Shown here: positions 17,801 through 26,036 of the stretch, one piece after another
Layout: each line of letters starts with the position of its first letter
Position numbering within the stretch: the stretch's first letter is position 1
Assembly (NCBI GenBank): GCA_030680575.1
Contig: JAUXVI010000004.1
Coordinates: 1-46,853, forward strand
Source of the DNA: Hylemonella sp.
Lineage (GTDB): Bacteria; Pseudomonadota; Gammaproteobacteria; Burkholderiales; Burkholderiaceae_C
DNA length: 46,853 nt
Direction of reading: 5' to 3'
Made by a program: the position numbers and the translations under genes
The notes under the pieces: generated by a model
Seen by the model: the letters and a program-made list of their open reading frames with translations, nothing else
Database searches by the model: none
What the model was told of the DNA's origin: nothing

Positions 17801-19864
17801 ATGAACAGCATGAGCAATCCCCTCCTCGACTTCTCCGACCTCCCGCTGTTCGACCAGATCCAGCCCGAGCATGTGGCCCCCGCCATTGACGCCCTGCTGC
17901 AGGAGTCCGACGCCGCGCTGGAGACCGTCACCGCGCCGGACTTCCCGGCCGACTGGACGGCGATTGCCCGCGTGCTCGACGTCACCACCGAGAAGTTCGG
18001 CCGGGCCTGGGGCGCGGTGAGCCACCTCAACAGCGTGGCCGACACGCCCGAACTGCGCGCCGCCTACAACGCCGCCCTGCCCCGCGTCACCGAGTTCTGG
18101 ACCCGCCTGGGCTCTGACGAGCGCCTGTATGCCAAGTACAAGGCGATCGATCCGTCCACCCTCAACCCCGAGCAGCGTCAGGCACACAAGAACGCGCTGC
18201 GCAACTTCGTGCTGGGCGGTGCCGAGCTGCAAGGTGAGGCCAAGGCGCGCTACGCACAGATCCAGGAGCGCCAGGCCGAGCTGACGCAGAAGTTCAGCGA
18301 GAACGCGCTGGATGCCACCGATGCCTTCGCCTACTACGCGACCGAGGCCGAACTCGACGGCCTGCCCGAGGACGTGAAGCAGTCCGCGCGCGCCGCCGCC
18401 CAGAAAGAGGACAAGGACGGCTACAAGCTCACGCTCAAGATGCCGAGCTACCTGCCGGTGATGCAGTTCGCCAAAAGCAGCGCGCTGCGCCACACGCTTT
18501 ACCGCGCCTACGTCACGCGTGCCTCCGATCAGGCCGAGGGCGAAGCGGCGAAGTTTGACAACAGTGCCCTGATCCGTGACATCCTGGCGCTGCGCCAGGA
18601 AGAAGCCCAACTGCTGGGTTATGTGAATTTTGGCGAGGTCTCGGTCGTGCCCAAGATGGCCGAATCGCCCGAGCAGGTGGTGCGCTTCCTGCGCGACCTG
18701 GCGCAAAAAGCCCGCCCCTATGCCGAACAGGATCTGGTCGACCTGCGTACTTTCGCTGCTGAGCAGTTGGGTATCGCCGACCCGCAGCCCTGGGACTGGC
18801 CCTATATCTCCGAAAAGCTCAAGGAAGCGCGCTACGCCTTCAGCGAGCAGGAGGTCAAGCAGTACTTCACCGCACCGCGTGTACTGGCCGGCCTGTTCAA
18901 GATCGTCGAAACCTTGTTCGAAGTGTCTATCCGGCGTGATGCTGCCCCGGTGTGGCACCCGGCCGTCGAGTTCTACCGAATCGAACGTGCGCACCCGGAG
19001 GGCGCCCTCAAGGGCACGGAACTGGTGGGCCAGTTCTACCTCGACCAGCCAGCACGCAACGGCAAACGCGGCGGCGCCTGGATGGACGACGTGCGCGCAC
19101 GCTGGCTGCGCCCCGACACCGGCCGCCTGCAAACGCCGGTGGCGCATCTGGTGTGCAACTTCGCCGACGGCGTCGACGGCAACCCCGCCCTGCTGACACA
19201 CGACGACGTCATCACCCTGTTCCACGAGTTCGGCCACGGCCTGCACCACATGCTCACACAGGTCAACGAGGAAAGAGTCTCGGGCATCAGCGGCGTGGAG
19301 TGGGACGCGGTGGAACTGCCCAGCCAGTTCATGGAGAACTTCTGCTGGGAATGGGATGTGCTCAAGCACATGACGGCGCACGTCGACACCGGTGAGCCGC
19401 TGCCGCGCGCCCTGTACGACAAGATGATGGCCGCCAAGAATTTCCAGAGCGGCATGCAGACCTTGCGCCAGATCGAGTTCGCCCTGTTCGACATGCTGCT
19501 GCACACCGAACACGACCCGGCACAGGACTTCATGCCCCTGCTCGACCTGGTGCGCTCGGAAGTGGCGGTGCTGCAGCCGCCGGCCTGGAGCCGCACCGCG
19601 CACACCTTCAGCCACATCTTCGCCGGCGGTTATGCGGCGGGTTACTACAGCTACAAATGGGCCGAGGTGCTGAGCGCCGATGCCTATGCGGCCTTCGAGG
19701 AAACAGTTGGTAAAGACGGCTTGCCCAGCGTGCAAACCGGGCGACAATACCGCCAAGCCATCCTGGAGGCCGGCGGCAGCCGCCCGGCCATCGAGTCGTT
19801 CAAGGCCTTCCGCGGCCGCGAACCCAGCCTCGACGCCCTGCTGCGGCACCAGGGCATGGCCTGA
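17801..19864 (+). CDS. prlC: oligopeptidase A, M3 zinc metallopeptidase
   Basis: Cytosolic thimet-type oligopeptidase that degrades short peptides, including cleaved signal peptides. It is 687 residues from the ATG at 17801 (an ATG at 17810 is an alternative); E. coli PrlC has 680. The zinc site is HEFGH at 475-479 with the third ligand Glu505 in WDAVELPSQFMEN. The N-terminal NPLLDFSDLPLFDQI and C-terminal GGYAAGYYSYKWAEVLSADAY are typical. The frame is open far upstream into folD, but that part overlaps folD out of frame and is not coding. Confidence 0.96.
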   Translation: MNSMSNPLLDFSDLPLFDQIQPEHVAPAIDALLQESDAALETVTAPDFPADWTAIARVLDVTTEKFGRAWGAVSHLNSVADTPELRAAYNAALPRVTEFWTRLGSDERLYAKYKAIDPSTLNPEQRQAHKNALRNFVLGGAELQGEAKARYAQIQERQAELTQKFSENALDATDAFAYYATEAELDGLPEDVKQSARAAAQKEDKDGYKLTLKMPSYLPVMQFAKSSALRHTLYRAYVTRASDQAEGEAAKFDNSALIRDILALRQEEAQLLGYVNFGEVSVVPKMAESPEQVVRFLRDLAQKARPYAEQDLVDLRTFAAEQLGIADPQPWDWPYISEKLKEARYAFSEQEVKQYFTAPRVLAGLFKIVETLFEVSIRRDAAPVWHPAVEFYRIERAHPEGALKGTELVGQFYLDQPARNGKRGGAWMDDVRARWLRPDTGRLQTPVAHLVCNFADGVDGNPALLTHDDVITLFHEFGHGLHHMLTQVNEERVSGISGVEWDAVELPSQFMENFCWEWDVLKHMTAHVDTGEPLPRALYDKMMAAKNFQSGMQTLRQIEFALFDMLLHTEHDPAQDFMPLLDLVRSEVAVLQPPAWSRTAHTFSHIFAGGYAAGYYSYKWAEVLSADAYAAFEETVGKDGLPSVQTGRQYRQAILEAGGSRPAIESFKAFRGREPSLDALLRHQGMA

Positions 19865-19878
19865 TCCATCCAAGGAAA

Positions 19879-20541
19879 ATGACACACATGAAACGGTCAC
19901 TCCGCCAGCACCCGGCAACCCTTGCGGCCGCCAGTCTTTTGCTGGCCCTGACCGCTTCCCTGGCTCAGGCGCAAGGCATCTACCGCATCGTCGGACCGGA
20001 TGGCCGCGTCACCTTCTCTGACAAACCGCCGGCCACCAGTGACAAGGCCACCGCCCTCAGCGCCGATGGCCGCGCAGAGAGTGCCGCAGCCAGCGCGCTG
20101 CCCTATGAGCTGCAGCAGCTGACACGCCGTTATCCGGTCACGCTCTACAGCGGCGACAACTGCGCCCCCTGCGACAGCGGCCGCGCCCTGCTGAACAACC
20201 GTGGCATTCCCTTCACCGAGCGCACCGTCAGCACACCGCAAGATACAGATGCCCTGCAGAAGTTGAATGGCGACGCATCCATTCCGGTGCTGACCATCGG
20301 TGGTCAACGCCTCCAAGGGTTCATGGCGTCAGACTGGGCGCAGTACCTCGACGCGGCCGGTTACCCCAAGAGCTCGCAGTTGCCCGCCAATTACCGCAAC
20401 CCGGCGCCAGCACCGTTGGTGCCCCCGCCGCCGCCCATTCCTGCTACGGCCAATGGCAAGCAACCCGCAGCAGCGCCCAATGCCGTATCGCCGCGCGCAC
20501 CAACGGTCACCCCGGACAACCCCGCCGGCATCACCTTCTGA
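19879..20541 (+). CDS. secreted DUF4124-glutaredoxin fusion protein
   Basis: 220 residues. A signal peptide covers about 1-32 (hydrophobic ASLLLALTASLAQA), so it is probably periplasmic. Residues about 33-60 form a DUF4124-type module (IYRIVGPDGRVTFSDKPP). About 85-165 is a glutaredoxin-like thioredoxin fold with redox motif CAPC and the cis-proline segment SIPVLTIGG. The C-terminus is a disordered Pro/Ala tail. The likely role is thiol-disulfide exchange in the envelope; the substrate is unknown. The start could be the ATG at 19879 or at 19888, nine bases later. It is 14 bp after prlC and may be co-transcribed with it. Confidence 0.85.
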   Translation: MTHMKRSLRQHPATLAAASLLLALTASLAQAQGIYRIVGPDGRVTFSDKPPATSDKATALSADGRAESAAASALPYELQQLTRRYPVTLYSGDNCAPCDSGRALLNNRGIPFTERTVSTPQDTDALQKLNGDASIPVLTIGGQRLQGFMASDWAQYLDAAGYPKSSQLPANYRNPAPAPLVPPPPPIPATANGKQPAAAPNAVSPRAPTVTPDNPAGITF

Positions 20542-20557
20542 GCCGTCATCGGCTCAG
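20538..20557. terminator. stem-loop between convergent DUF4124-Grx gene and rpiA
   Basis: CTGAGCCG-TCAT-CGGCTCAG is a perfect 8-bp stem with a 4-nt loop lying between two convergent genes, with the upstream gene's TGA inside the stem. There is no strong T tract on either side, so termination is plausible for both directions but not certain. Confidence 0.5.
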
Positions 20558-20560
20558 TAC

Positions 20561-21235
20561 TTAAAAGTTCAGGGTTTTGACGCCGCTGGCCGTCCCCAGC
20601 AGACAGACCTGCGCTCGCTGGTGCGCGAACACGCCGACCGTCACCACGCCCGGCCACTGGTTCACTTCGGACTCGAACGCCAGCGGCTCGCTGATCTGCA
20701 GGCCGGTCACATCCAGAATGTGCTGGTCGTTGTCGGTCAGCAGCGGCTCGCTGCCCTGCATGCGCACCTTGGCAGTGCCGCCGAGTGCCGCGAACTGGCG
20801 GACCAAGCGCTGCGTCGCCATCGGGATCACCTCCACCGGCAGCGGAAACTTGCCCAAGGTCTGGACCAGCTTGGACTCGTCGGCAATGCAGACAAAGCGC
20901 CGCGATTGCGCCGCCACGATCTTCTCGCGCGTCAGCGCCGCACCACCACCCTTGATCATGTAGCCACGGCCATCGATCTCGTCCGCACCGTCGATGTAAA
21001 CCGACAACTCACCCACCTCATTGGCATCGAACACCGGAATGCCCAGCGCCAGCAGGCGCTCGGTACTGGCCACCGAACTCGATACCGCGCCCTTGATCTG
21101 GTCCTTCATCGAGGCCAGCGCATCGATGAACTTGTTGACCGTGGAGCCGGTACCGACACCGACGATTTCGCCGGGAACCACGTATTGCAGGGCCGCCTGG
21201 CCGACCAGGGTCTTGAGTTCGTCTTGGGTAAGCAT
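20561..21235 (-). CDS. rpiA: ribose-5-phosphate isomerase A
   Basis: Interconverts ribose-5-phosphate and ribulose-5-phosphate in the pentose phosphate pathway. The 224 residues fit the family (E. coli 219). Visible motifs are [16 protein letters not shown] near the N-terminus, YIDGADEID (catalytic Asp region), [16 protein letters not shown] and the [10 protein letters not shown] loop. It is divergent from pyrD with only 61 bp between the start codons, so the promoters overlap or share a control region. Confidence 0.97.
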   Translation of the reverse strand: MLTQDELKTLVGQAALQYVVPGEIVGVGTGSTVNKFIDALASMKDQIKGAVSSSVASTERLLALGIPVFDANEVGELSVYIDGADEIDGRGYMIKGGGAALTREKIVAAQSRRFVCIADESKLVQTLGKFPLPVEVIPMATQRLVRQFAALGGTAKVRMQGSEPLLTDNDQHILDVTGLQISEPLAFESEVNQWPGVVTVGVFAHQRAQVCLLGTASGVKTLNF

Positions 21236-21296
21236 GTCTGAAATGGAAGTGAGTGGGTTGATCTGGGAAAATCGGGAGAATTGCAGGAATTATCCA

Positions 21297-22367
21297 ATGT
21301 CTCTGATCCCCTACGCCCTCTCCCGCGCCTTGCTGTTCCGCCTCGACCCGGAAGCCGCGCACGACGTCACCATCGACATGCTGGCGCGCACCCAGAACAC
21401 GCCGCTGACCTGCACCTACAGCCAGCCCCGGGTAGATGACCCGGTCACGCTGGCCGGCCTGAACTTCCCCAACCGTGTCGGCATGGCCGCCGGCCTGGAC
21501 AAGAACGCGCGCTGCATCGACGGTCTGGGTGCCATGGGTTTCGGTTTCGTCGAGGTCGGCACCGTCACGCCGCTGGCCCAGCCGGGCAACCCCAAACCGC
21601 GCATGTTCCGCCTGCCCGCTGCCAATGCACTGATCAACCGCATGGGCTTCAACAACGACGGCCTGGACGCCTTCATTGCCAACGTGCAGCGTGCCACCTT
21701 CCGCAGCAAGCCCGGCATGCCACTGCTGCTGGGCCTGAACATCGGCAAGAACGCCGCCACGCCGATCGAAAAGGCCACCGACGACTACCTGATCGGTCTG
21801 GCCGGCGTCTACCCGCACGCCGACTACGTCACCATCAACATTTCCAGCCCCAACACCAAGAACCTGCGCGCGCTGCAAAGCGACGAGGCGCTGGACGCCC
21901 TGCTCGGCGCCATCGCCGCCAAGCGCGAACAGCTGGCGCAGCAACACGGCAAACGCGTGCCCATCTTCGTGAAAATCGCACCGGACCTGGACGAAGACCA
22001 GGTCAAGGTCATCGCCGCCACCCTACTGCGCCACGGCATGGACGGCGTCATCGCTACCAACACCACGCTGAGCCGCGAGGCCGTGCAAGGCCTGCCACAT
22101 GCCGAGGAAGCCGGCGGCCTGTCGGGTGCACCGGTGCTGGCATCCAGCAACCGCGTCATCCGTCAGCTGCGCGCAGCACTCGGCAAGGACTATCCCATCA
22201 TCGGCGTCGGCGGCATCCTCAGTACGGCGGATGCACTGAGCAAGATCGAAGCCGGCGCCGACGTGGTGCAGATCTACACCGGGCTGATCTACAAGGGTCC
22301 GGAACTGGTGAGCCAGAGCGCGGAAGCCATCAAAAACCGACTCCAGCCCTCTTCGAAAGGGCGCTGA
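21297..22367 (+). CDS. pyrD: dihydroorotate dehydrogenase (quinone), class 2
   Basis: FMN enzyme of pyrimidine synthesis that oxidises dihydroorotate to orotate and passes electrons to the quinone pool at the membrane. The ATG at 21297 gives 356 residues. The N-terminal amphipathic helix ([18 protein letters not shown]) is the class-2 membrane-association segment. Conserved segments include [29 protein letters not shown] and GVGGILS near the C-terminus. The frame is open further upstream, but that overlaps rpiA. The stop is immediately followed by a copy of the 17-nt palindrome. Confidence 0.97.
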   Translation: MSLIPYALSRALLFRLDPEAAHDVTIDMLARTQNTPLTCTYSQPRVDDPVTLAGLNFPNRVGMAAGLDKNARCIDGLGAMGFGFVEVGTVTPLAQPGNPKPRMFRLPAANALINRMGFNNDGLDAFIANVQRATFRSKPGMPLLLGLNIGKNAATPIEKATDDYLIGLAGVYPHADYVTINISSPNTKNLRALQSDEALDALLGAIAAKREQLAQQHGKRVPIFVKIAPDLDEDQVKVIAATLLRHGMDGVIATNTTLSREAVQGLPHAEEAGGLSGAPVLASSNRVIRQLRAALGKDYPIIGVGGILSTADALSKIEAGADVVQIYTGLIYKGPELVSQSAEAIKNRLQPSSKGR

Positions 22368-22369
22368 TC

Positions 22370-22386
22370 GCTACTGTTTCGATAGC
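22370..22386. repeat. dispersed 17-nt palindrome, copy after pyrD
   Basis: GCTACTGTTTCGATAGC is a full match to GCTAYNNNTTTNRTAGC. It is preceded by GCGCTGATC and followed by a GC-rich ACGCCCC block. The same GCGCTGATCGCTA flank occurs at the copy at 23501, in the same orientation, on the other side of the unrecognised gene. Confidence 0.8.
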
Positions 22387-22435
22387 AGATCGACGCCCCA
22401 GGGGCCCCTGACCATGCGGCGCGCCGGGCGGACGA

Positions 22436-23365
22436 TCAAGGCTTGGCGTCCGGCGTCGTGCCCTTGGTGCCCAACGGCGGCGCAAACAGGCTACGGTAGA
22501 ACGCCGCATTGCGGTCGCTGTTCTGTTTCTGCAGGTCCTTGATCCGCTGGACAAAACCTTCTGGGAGCTCAACATGATTAAAGCGAGCAACGGGATCGTC
22601 AAAGACTTGTTTCTTGGCGTCTAGTTTGATATCCACAGTTCTTCGCGTAAAAGAACTGCAGCCAAACTGCAAACTAACAACGGAGAGGTGTCGATAGAAA
22701 TCTCTTGTGTAACCAAGAAGCGCCATCGCGCCCGACATCGACCAGCCCGAGCTCTCGCTGACGTTGAAGTTGGTAATGAATATGGCCTCCCGCTTTGACA
22801 CGGGGTCTGCGAACGGTATCAGCTGCCCATGCAGAACCTCATTCCTGATAATCCCGGGCGTCGGCTCTATGGCCAAAACCCCATGCGGACGCTCTTTCGG
22901 ATCAAACGGACGCAACCACCCCATCGAACTTCCAAGTGGCACCCACTGTGACTTGATCTCCGTCGCCCAGGGCAGCGGCGTCTTGCTCTCGTCAATGTAC
23001 AGATCAATCAGGCAGTCTTCCACCTTGCGGCAGGCATCCTCGCGCCCACCAAAGCCGCACTCCTGGTACGAACGGTCTTCAATGCGAAAGGCTGCTGCCA
23101 CCACACCTTGCACGTCTTCGATGTACCTGGCCGGCATGCCAAACAGGTCGGCAAACTCCTTGGTGTAGACCCAGACGTTGTTGTCCTTGCGGAAGGCCAT
23201 ACCATCGTAGGTTTGGTTGATCTCGTAGCGCTGCGATGACTGGTTGCGCGGCTTGCTCAGCCTTTGCTGAGCAAGGTCCTGGGCACCCACCATCTGGGCA
23301 AGCAATGCCACACACAAGACGGCCATGCGACCGCGGCTACGCCGGTTCTGACGACGATGCTCCAT
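22436..23365 (-). CDS. secreted protein of unknown function
   Basis: I do not recognise this family. The start at 23365 is chosen because GGGAGGG lies 8 nt upstream and the N-terminus then forms a signal peptide (basic MEHRRQNRRSRGR, hydrophobic MAVLCVALLAQMVGA). An upstream in-frame start at 23461 would spoil this. The mature part (about 280 of 309 residues) has several cysteines, two of them in RKVEDCL and FGCSS, a YTKEFADLFGMPARYIEDV segment and no transmembrane helix after the signal. Parts of the gene are about 40% GC (22621-22680), well below neighbours. It is bracketed by two direct copies of the 17-nt palindrome, which suggests insertion or horizontal transfer. Confidence 0.75.
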   Translation of the reverse strand: MEHRRQNRRSRGRMAVLCVALLAQMVGAQDLAQQRLSKPRNQSSQRYEINQTYDGMAFRKDNNVWVYTKEFADLFGMPARYIEDVQGVVAAAFRIEDRSYQECGFGGREDACRKVEDCLIDLYIDESKTPLPWATEIKSQWVPLGSSMGWLRPFDPKERPHGVLAIEPTPGIIRNEVLHGQLIPFADPVSKREAIFITNFNVSESSGWSMSGAMALLGYTRDFYRHLSVVSLQFGCSSFTRRTVDIKLDAKKQVFDDPVARFNHVELPEGFVQRIKDLQKQNSDRNAAFYRSLFAPPLGTKGTTPDAKP

Positions 23366-23500
23366 CCGATACCCTCCCTGAATACAGCGTTCAGTGTAGC
23401 GGCGGCGGAAGCACCCGTTGGCAATACCCCTCAGCCCGCAGATGTATCGACCGAACAACAATGAAAATCGGTCTCAACCCTTTTCCTGATTGCGCTGATC

Positions 23501-23517
23501 GCTATTCTTTTTGTAGC
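23501..23517. repeat. dispersed 17-nt palindrome, copy at the lhgO stop
   Basis: GCTATTCTTTTTGTAGC is a full match to the consensus. It overlaps the 3' end of the flavoprotein gene: the TAG stop (23502-23504, minus strand) is the CTA of the left arm. It is a direct repeat, with flank, of the copy after pyrD. Confidence 0.8.
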
Positions 23518-24626
23518 AACCCAGCGACATGCTCGCCAATCGCCATACTGCTGGTCAACCCCGGCGACTCGATGCCGAACAGGTTGACCAGGCCCGGCAC
23601 GCCGTGCTCGGCCGGGCCATCGATGCGGAAATCCGGCGCTTTCTCTCCTGGCCCGTAGATCTTGGGCCGCACACCGCTGTAGCTGGGCTGCAGCGCACCA
23701 TCGGGCAACGCGGGCCAGTAGCGCCGCACCTCGGCGTAGAAGCCATCGGCGCGGCGCGGGTCCACGGTGTAGTCGATGCTCTCGGGCTGCTTCGTGTCCA
23801 GCCATTCCAGGTCGGGGCCGAACTTGGCCTGTCCGCCCAGGTCCAGCGTCAGGTGCACGCCCAGCCAGGCGTCGGCCGGTGCCGGGTAGATCAGGCGCGA
23901 GAACGGCGAGCGGCCAGCCAAGGAATAGTAGCTACCCTTGGCGTAGGTCTCCTGCGGCACATGGCGCGCATCCAGGCCTTCGAAGCGACGCGCCAGGGCA
24001 CACGCGTGCAGCGACGCCGAATTGACAACGATGGACGCAGCGATCTCGCTGCCATCCGCCATCCGTAGCACGTGGGGCGCACCACCCTGCCCCAGCACGG
24101 CCGATTCGACGGCCGAGCCCAGCGCCACCATGCCACCCGCCTTCTCCAGATCGCCCTGCAGCGCCAACATGAAGCCGTGGCTGTCCACAATGCCAGTCGT
24201 GGGCGACAGCAGCGCGGCCGTGCATGCCAGCGCGGGCTCCAGGGCCTTGGCTTGCGCCGCGTCCAGCCATTGCACGGGCACGCCGTTGGCCGCCGCCTTG
24301 TCCTGCAGGCCACGCAAAGCAGCCGCTTCGGATTCGCTGGTGGCCACGACCAGCTTGCCACAGTTGCTGTGGTCCACGCCATGGCTGGCGCACAAGGCGT
24401 AGAGCAACTCCTTGCCGCGTACGCACAGCTTCGCCTTGAGCGAACCGGGCGTGTAGTACAGGCCGGCGTGGATCACCTCGCTGTTGCGCGAACTCACGCC
24501 CTGGCCGATGGCGGTCTGTGCTTCCACGACGATCACCTCGCGCCCGGCCAGCGCCAAGGCACGCGCCACGGCCAACCCAACCACACCCGCACCCACCACC
24601 ACGCAATCGACTTGTTCCACGCTCAA
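23502..24626 (-). CDS. lhgO: FAD-dependent oxidoreductase, L-2-hydroxyglutarate dehydrogenase-like
   Basis: 374-residue member of the DAO/GlpD-like flavoprotein family. The N-terminal dinucleotide-binding motif is [27 protein letters not shown]; further matches to L2HGDH/LhgO are [36 protein letters not shown] and the late YSGVRPKI. By family it would oxidise L-2-hydroxyglutarate to 2-oxoglutarate with electrons passed to quinones; another L-2-hydroxyacid is possible. It is downstream of the tRNA-Val terminator and probably has its own promoter. Its last codons (QKE-stop) come from the dispersed palindrome. Confidence 0.83.
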   Translation of the reverse strand: MSVEQVDCVVVGAGVVGLAVARALALAGREVIVVEAQTAIGQGVSSRNSEVIHAGLYYTPGSLKAKLCVRGKELLYALCASHGVDHSNCGKLVVATSESEAAALRGLQDKAAANGVPVQWLDAAQAKALEPALACTAALLSPTTGIVDSHGFMLALQGDLEKAGGMVALGSAVESAVLGQGGAPHVLRMADGSEIAASIVVNSASLHACALARRFEGLDARHVPQETYAKGSYYSLAGRSPFSRLIYPAPADAWLGVHLTLDLGGQAKFGPDLEWLDTKQPESIDYTVDPRRADGFYAEVRRYWPALPDGALQPSYSGVRPKIYGPGEKAPDFRIDGPAEHGVPGLVNLFGIESPGLTSSMAIGEHVAGLLQKE

Positions 24627-24651
24627 CTCCGCTTCATTTCAGAACGACCAA

Positions 24652-24690
24652 GAAAAAAGGACCTGGCATTTCTGCCGGGTCCTTTATTTT
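24652..24690 (-). terminator. terminator after tRNA-Val
   Basis: An 11-bp stem with one G-U pair (24658-24668 with 24673-24683, loop TTTC) is flanked on the minus transcript by TTTTTT (24652-24657). On the plus strand it is followed by TTTATTTT, so it could also stop plus-strand transcripts. It separates the tRNA from lhgO. Confidence 0.9.
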
Positions 24691-24694
24691 CGTT

Positions 24695-24769
24695 TGGTGG
24701 GCGATACATGGATCGAACATGTGACCCCTGCAGTGTGAATGCAGTGCTCTACCGCTGAGCTAATCGCCC
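24695..24769 (-). tRNA. tRNA-Val (anticodon CAC)
   Basis: On the minus strand GGGCGAT at the 5' end pairs with ATCGCCC, followed by A and an encoded CCA. The D arm is AGCTCAGCGGTAGAGC. The anticodon stem CTGCA/TGCAG encloses the loop TTCACAC (anticodon CAC, reading GUG). The T arm has GTTCGATCC in its loop. All four stems fold. The gene is followed by a strong terminator. Confidence 0.97.
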
Positions 24770-24844
24770 TGAATCCGTTTCCTCAAAGCCGCTTGCGTCT
24801 CCGGGAAAACCAGGATTATGCCACAGATTCGGCGGTCTTTTGGC

Positions 24845-25546
24845 TCAAGCGGCGTTGCGCCACACCGTCTTGCCGCCACTGGCCTTGTCGAGCTGGGCAA
24901 GCAGGTCTTCGTGGGCTGCCAGCTCCTGTTCGTTGGCAGCCAGCACCGGCAATTCAAAGCGACTCAGATCCACGCGCTCAAAGCTGCCGCTGCCGTCTTC
25001 GGCATCGGCCACATCGATCAGCAGCGCATCCTGCCCGCGCGTGAGGTTGATGTAGACGTCGGCCAGCAACTCGGCGTCAAGCAAGGCCCCGTGCAGCGTG
25101 CGGCCCGAGTTGTCGACGCCCAGACGGTCGCACAGCGCATCGAGCGAGTTGCGCTTGCCCGGGAACATCTCCTTGGCCATCACCAGCGTGTCGGTGACGC
25201 TGGCGACAAACTCACCGAAGGCCGGCTTGCCGATGAGCTCCAGCTCCTTGTTCAGGAAACTGACGTCGAAGGCCGCGTTGTGGATGATGATGTCGGCATC
25301 CTGCAGGTAGGCCAGGATTTCCTCCGCCACCTCGACGAATTTGGGCTTGTCGCGCAGGAATTCGTTGCTGATGCCGTGCACCCGCAACGCATCCTCGTGG
25401 CTGTCGCGCTCGGGGTTGAGGTAGAAATGCAGGTTGTTGCCGGTGAGCTTGCGGTTGAGCAGCTCCACACAGCCGATTTCGATGATGCGGTCGCCGCCTT
25501 CGGCGGACAGGCCCGTGGTTTCAGTGTCAAGAACGATCTGGCGCAT
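24845..25546 (-). CDS. dnaQ: DNA polymerase III epsilon subunit (proofreading exonuclease)
   Basis: 3'-5' exonuclease subunit of the replicative polymerase core. The 233 residues fit the family (E. coli 243). DEDDh catalytic residues are visible: D7 and E9 in LDTETTG, the Asp in NAAFDVSFL, and HGALLDAELLADVY with the catalytic His and last Asp. A conserved FPGKRNSLDALC segment is present. The gene is 129 bp downstream of fdx and upstream of tRNA-Val on the same strand. There is no rnhA neighbour, unlike in enterics. Confidence 0.96.
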   Translation of the reverse strand: MRQIVLDTETTGLSAEGGDRIIEIGCVELLNRKLTGNNLHFYLNPERDSHEDALRVHGISNEFLRDKPKFVEVAEEILAYLQDADIIIHNAAFDVSFLNKELELIGKPAFGEFVASVTDTLVMAKEMFPGKRNSLDALCDRLGVDNSGRTLHGALLDAELLADVYINLTRGQDALLIDVADAEDGSGSFERVDLSRFELPVLAANEQELAAHEDLLAQLDKASGGKTVWRNAA

Positions 25547-25618
25547 GGCTCAATGATAGCCGTGCCGGGTATCAGATTCTGGCCGGCGAAAACCGTGTCA
25601 GGCTAGGCGCCGAGCACA

Positions 25619-25637
25619 ACCGGGTTGAACACCCGGT
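25619..25637 (-). other. stem-loop after the isc operon
   Basis: ACCGGGT-TGAAC-ACCCGGT is a perfect 7-bp inverted repeat between the fdx stop and dnaQ. No T tract follows in either direction. It may be a weak terminator or mRNA 3'-end stabiliser. Confidence 0.4.
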
Positions 25638-25675
25638 GAGCACGGCAACAACGCATGGCGCGGTTTCTCGCTGGA

Positions 25676-26014
25676 TCAGTGATTCTCTTTGGCGTGGTTG
25701 ATGGAGTATTTCGGAATCTCCACCACCACGTCCTGCTGCGCCAGGATGGCCTGGCAGCTCAGGCGCGACTGCGGCTCCAGACCCCAGGCGCGGTCCAGCA
25801 GGTCTTCTTCGTTTTCGTCGGGCTCGTTGAGCGAGTTGTACCCCTCCCGCACAATGACGTGGCAGGTGGTGCAGGCGCAACTCATGTCGCAGGCGTGCTC
25901 GATCTCGATGTGGTTGTCCAGCAGTGCCTCACAGATTGAGGTGCCGGCCGGCGCGGAAATCTGTGCGCCTTGCGGACAGTACTCGGGGTGGGGAAGGATC
26001 TTGATGATGGGCAT
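25676..26014 (-). CDS. fdx: ISC-type [2Fe-2S] ferredoxin
   Basis: Adrenodoxin-like ferredoxin that supplies electrons for Fe-S cluster assembly on IscU. 112 residues from the ATG at 26014. The cluster cysteines are C42, C48 and C51 in ACDMSCACTTC and the last in RLSCQAI, matching the spacing of E. coli Fdx. A longer frame begins upstream with a TTG inside hscA, but family length supports 26014. Last gene of the operon, 22 bp after hscA. No iscX follows. Confidence 0.95.
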   Translation of the reverse strand: MPIIKILPHPEYCPQGAQISAPAGTSICEALLDNHIEIEHACDMSCACTTCHVIVREGYNSLNEPDENEEDLLDRAWGLEPQSRLSCQAILAQQDVVVEIPKYSINHAKENH

Positions 26015-26036
26015 GGTGTGTTCAGAGTGGGTGGAC

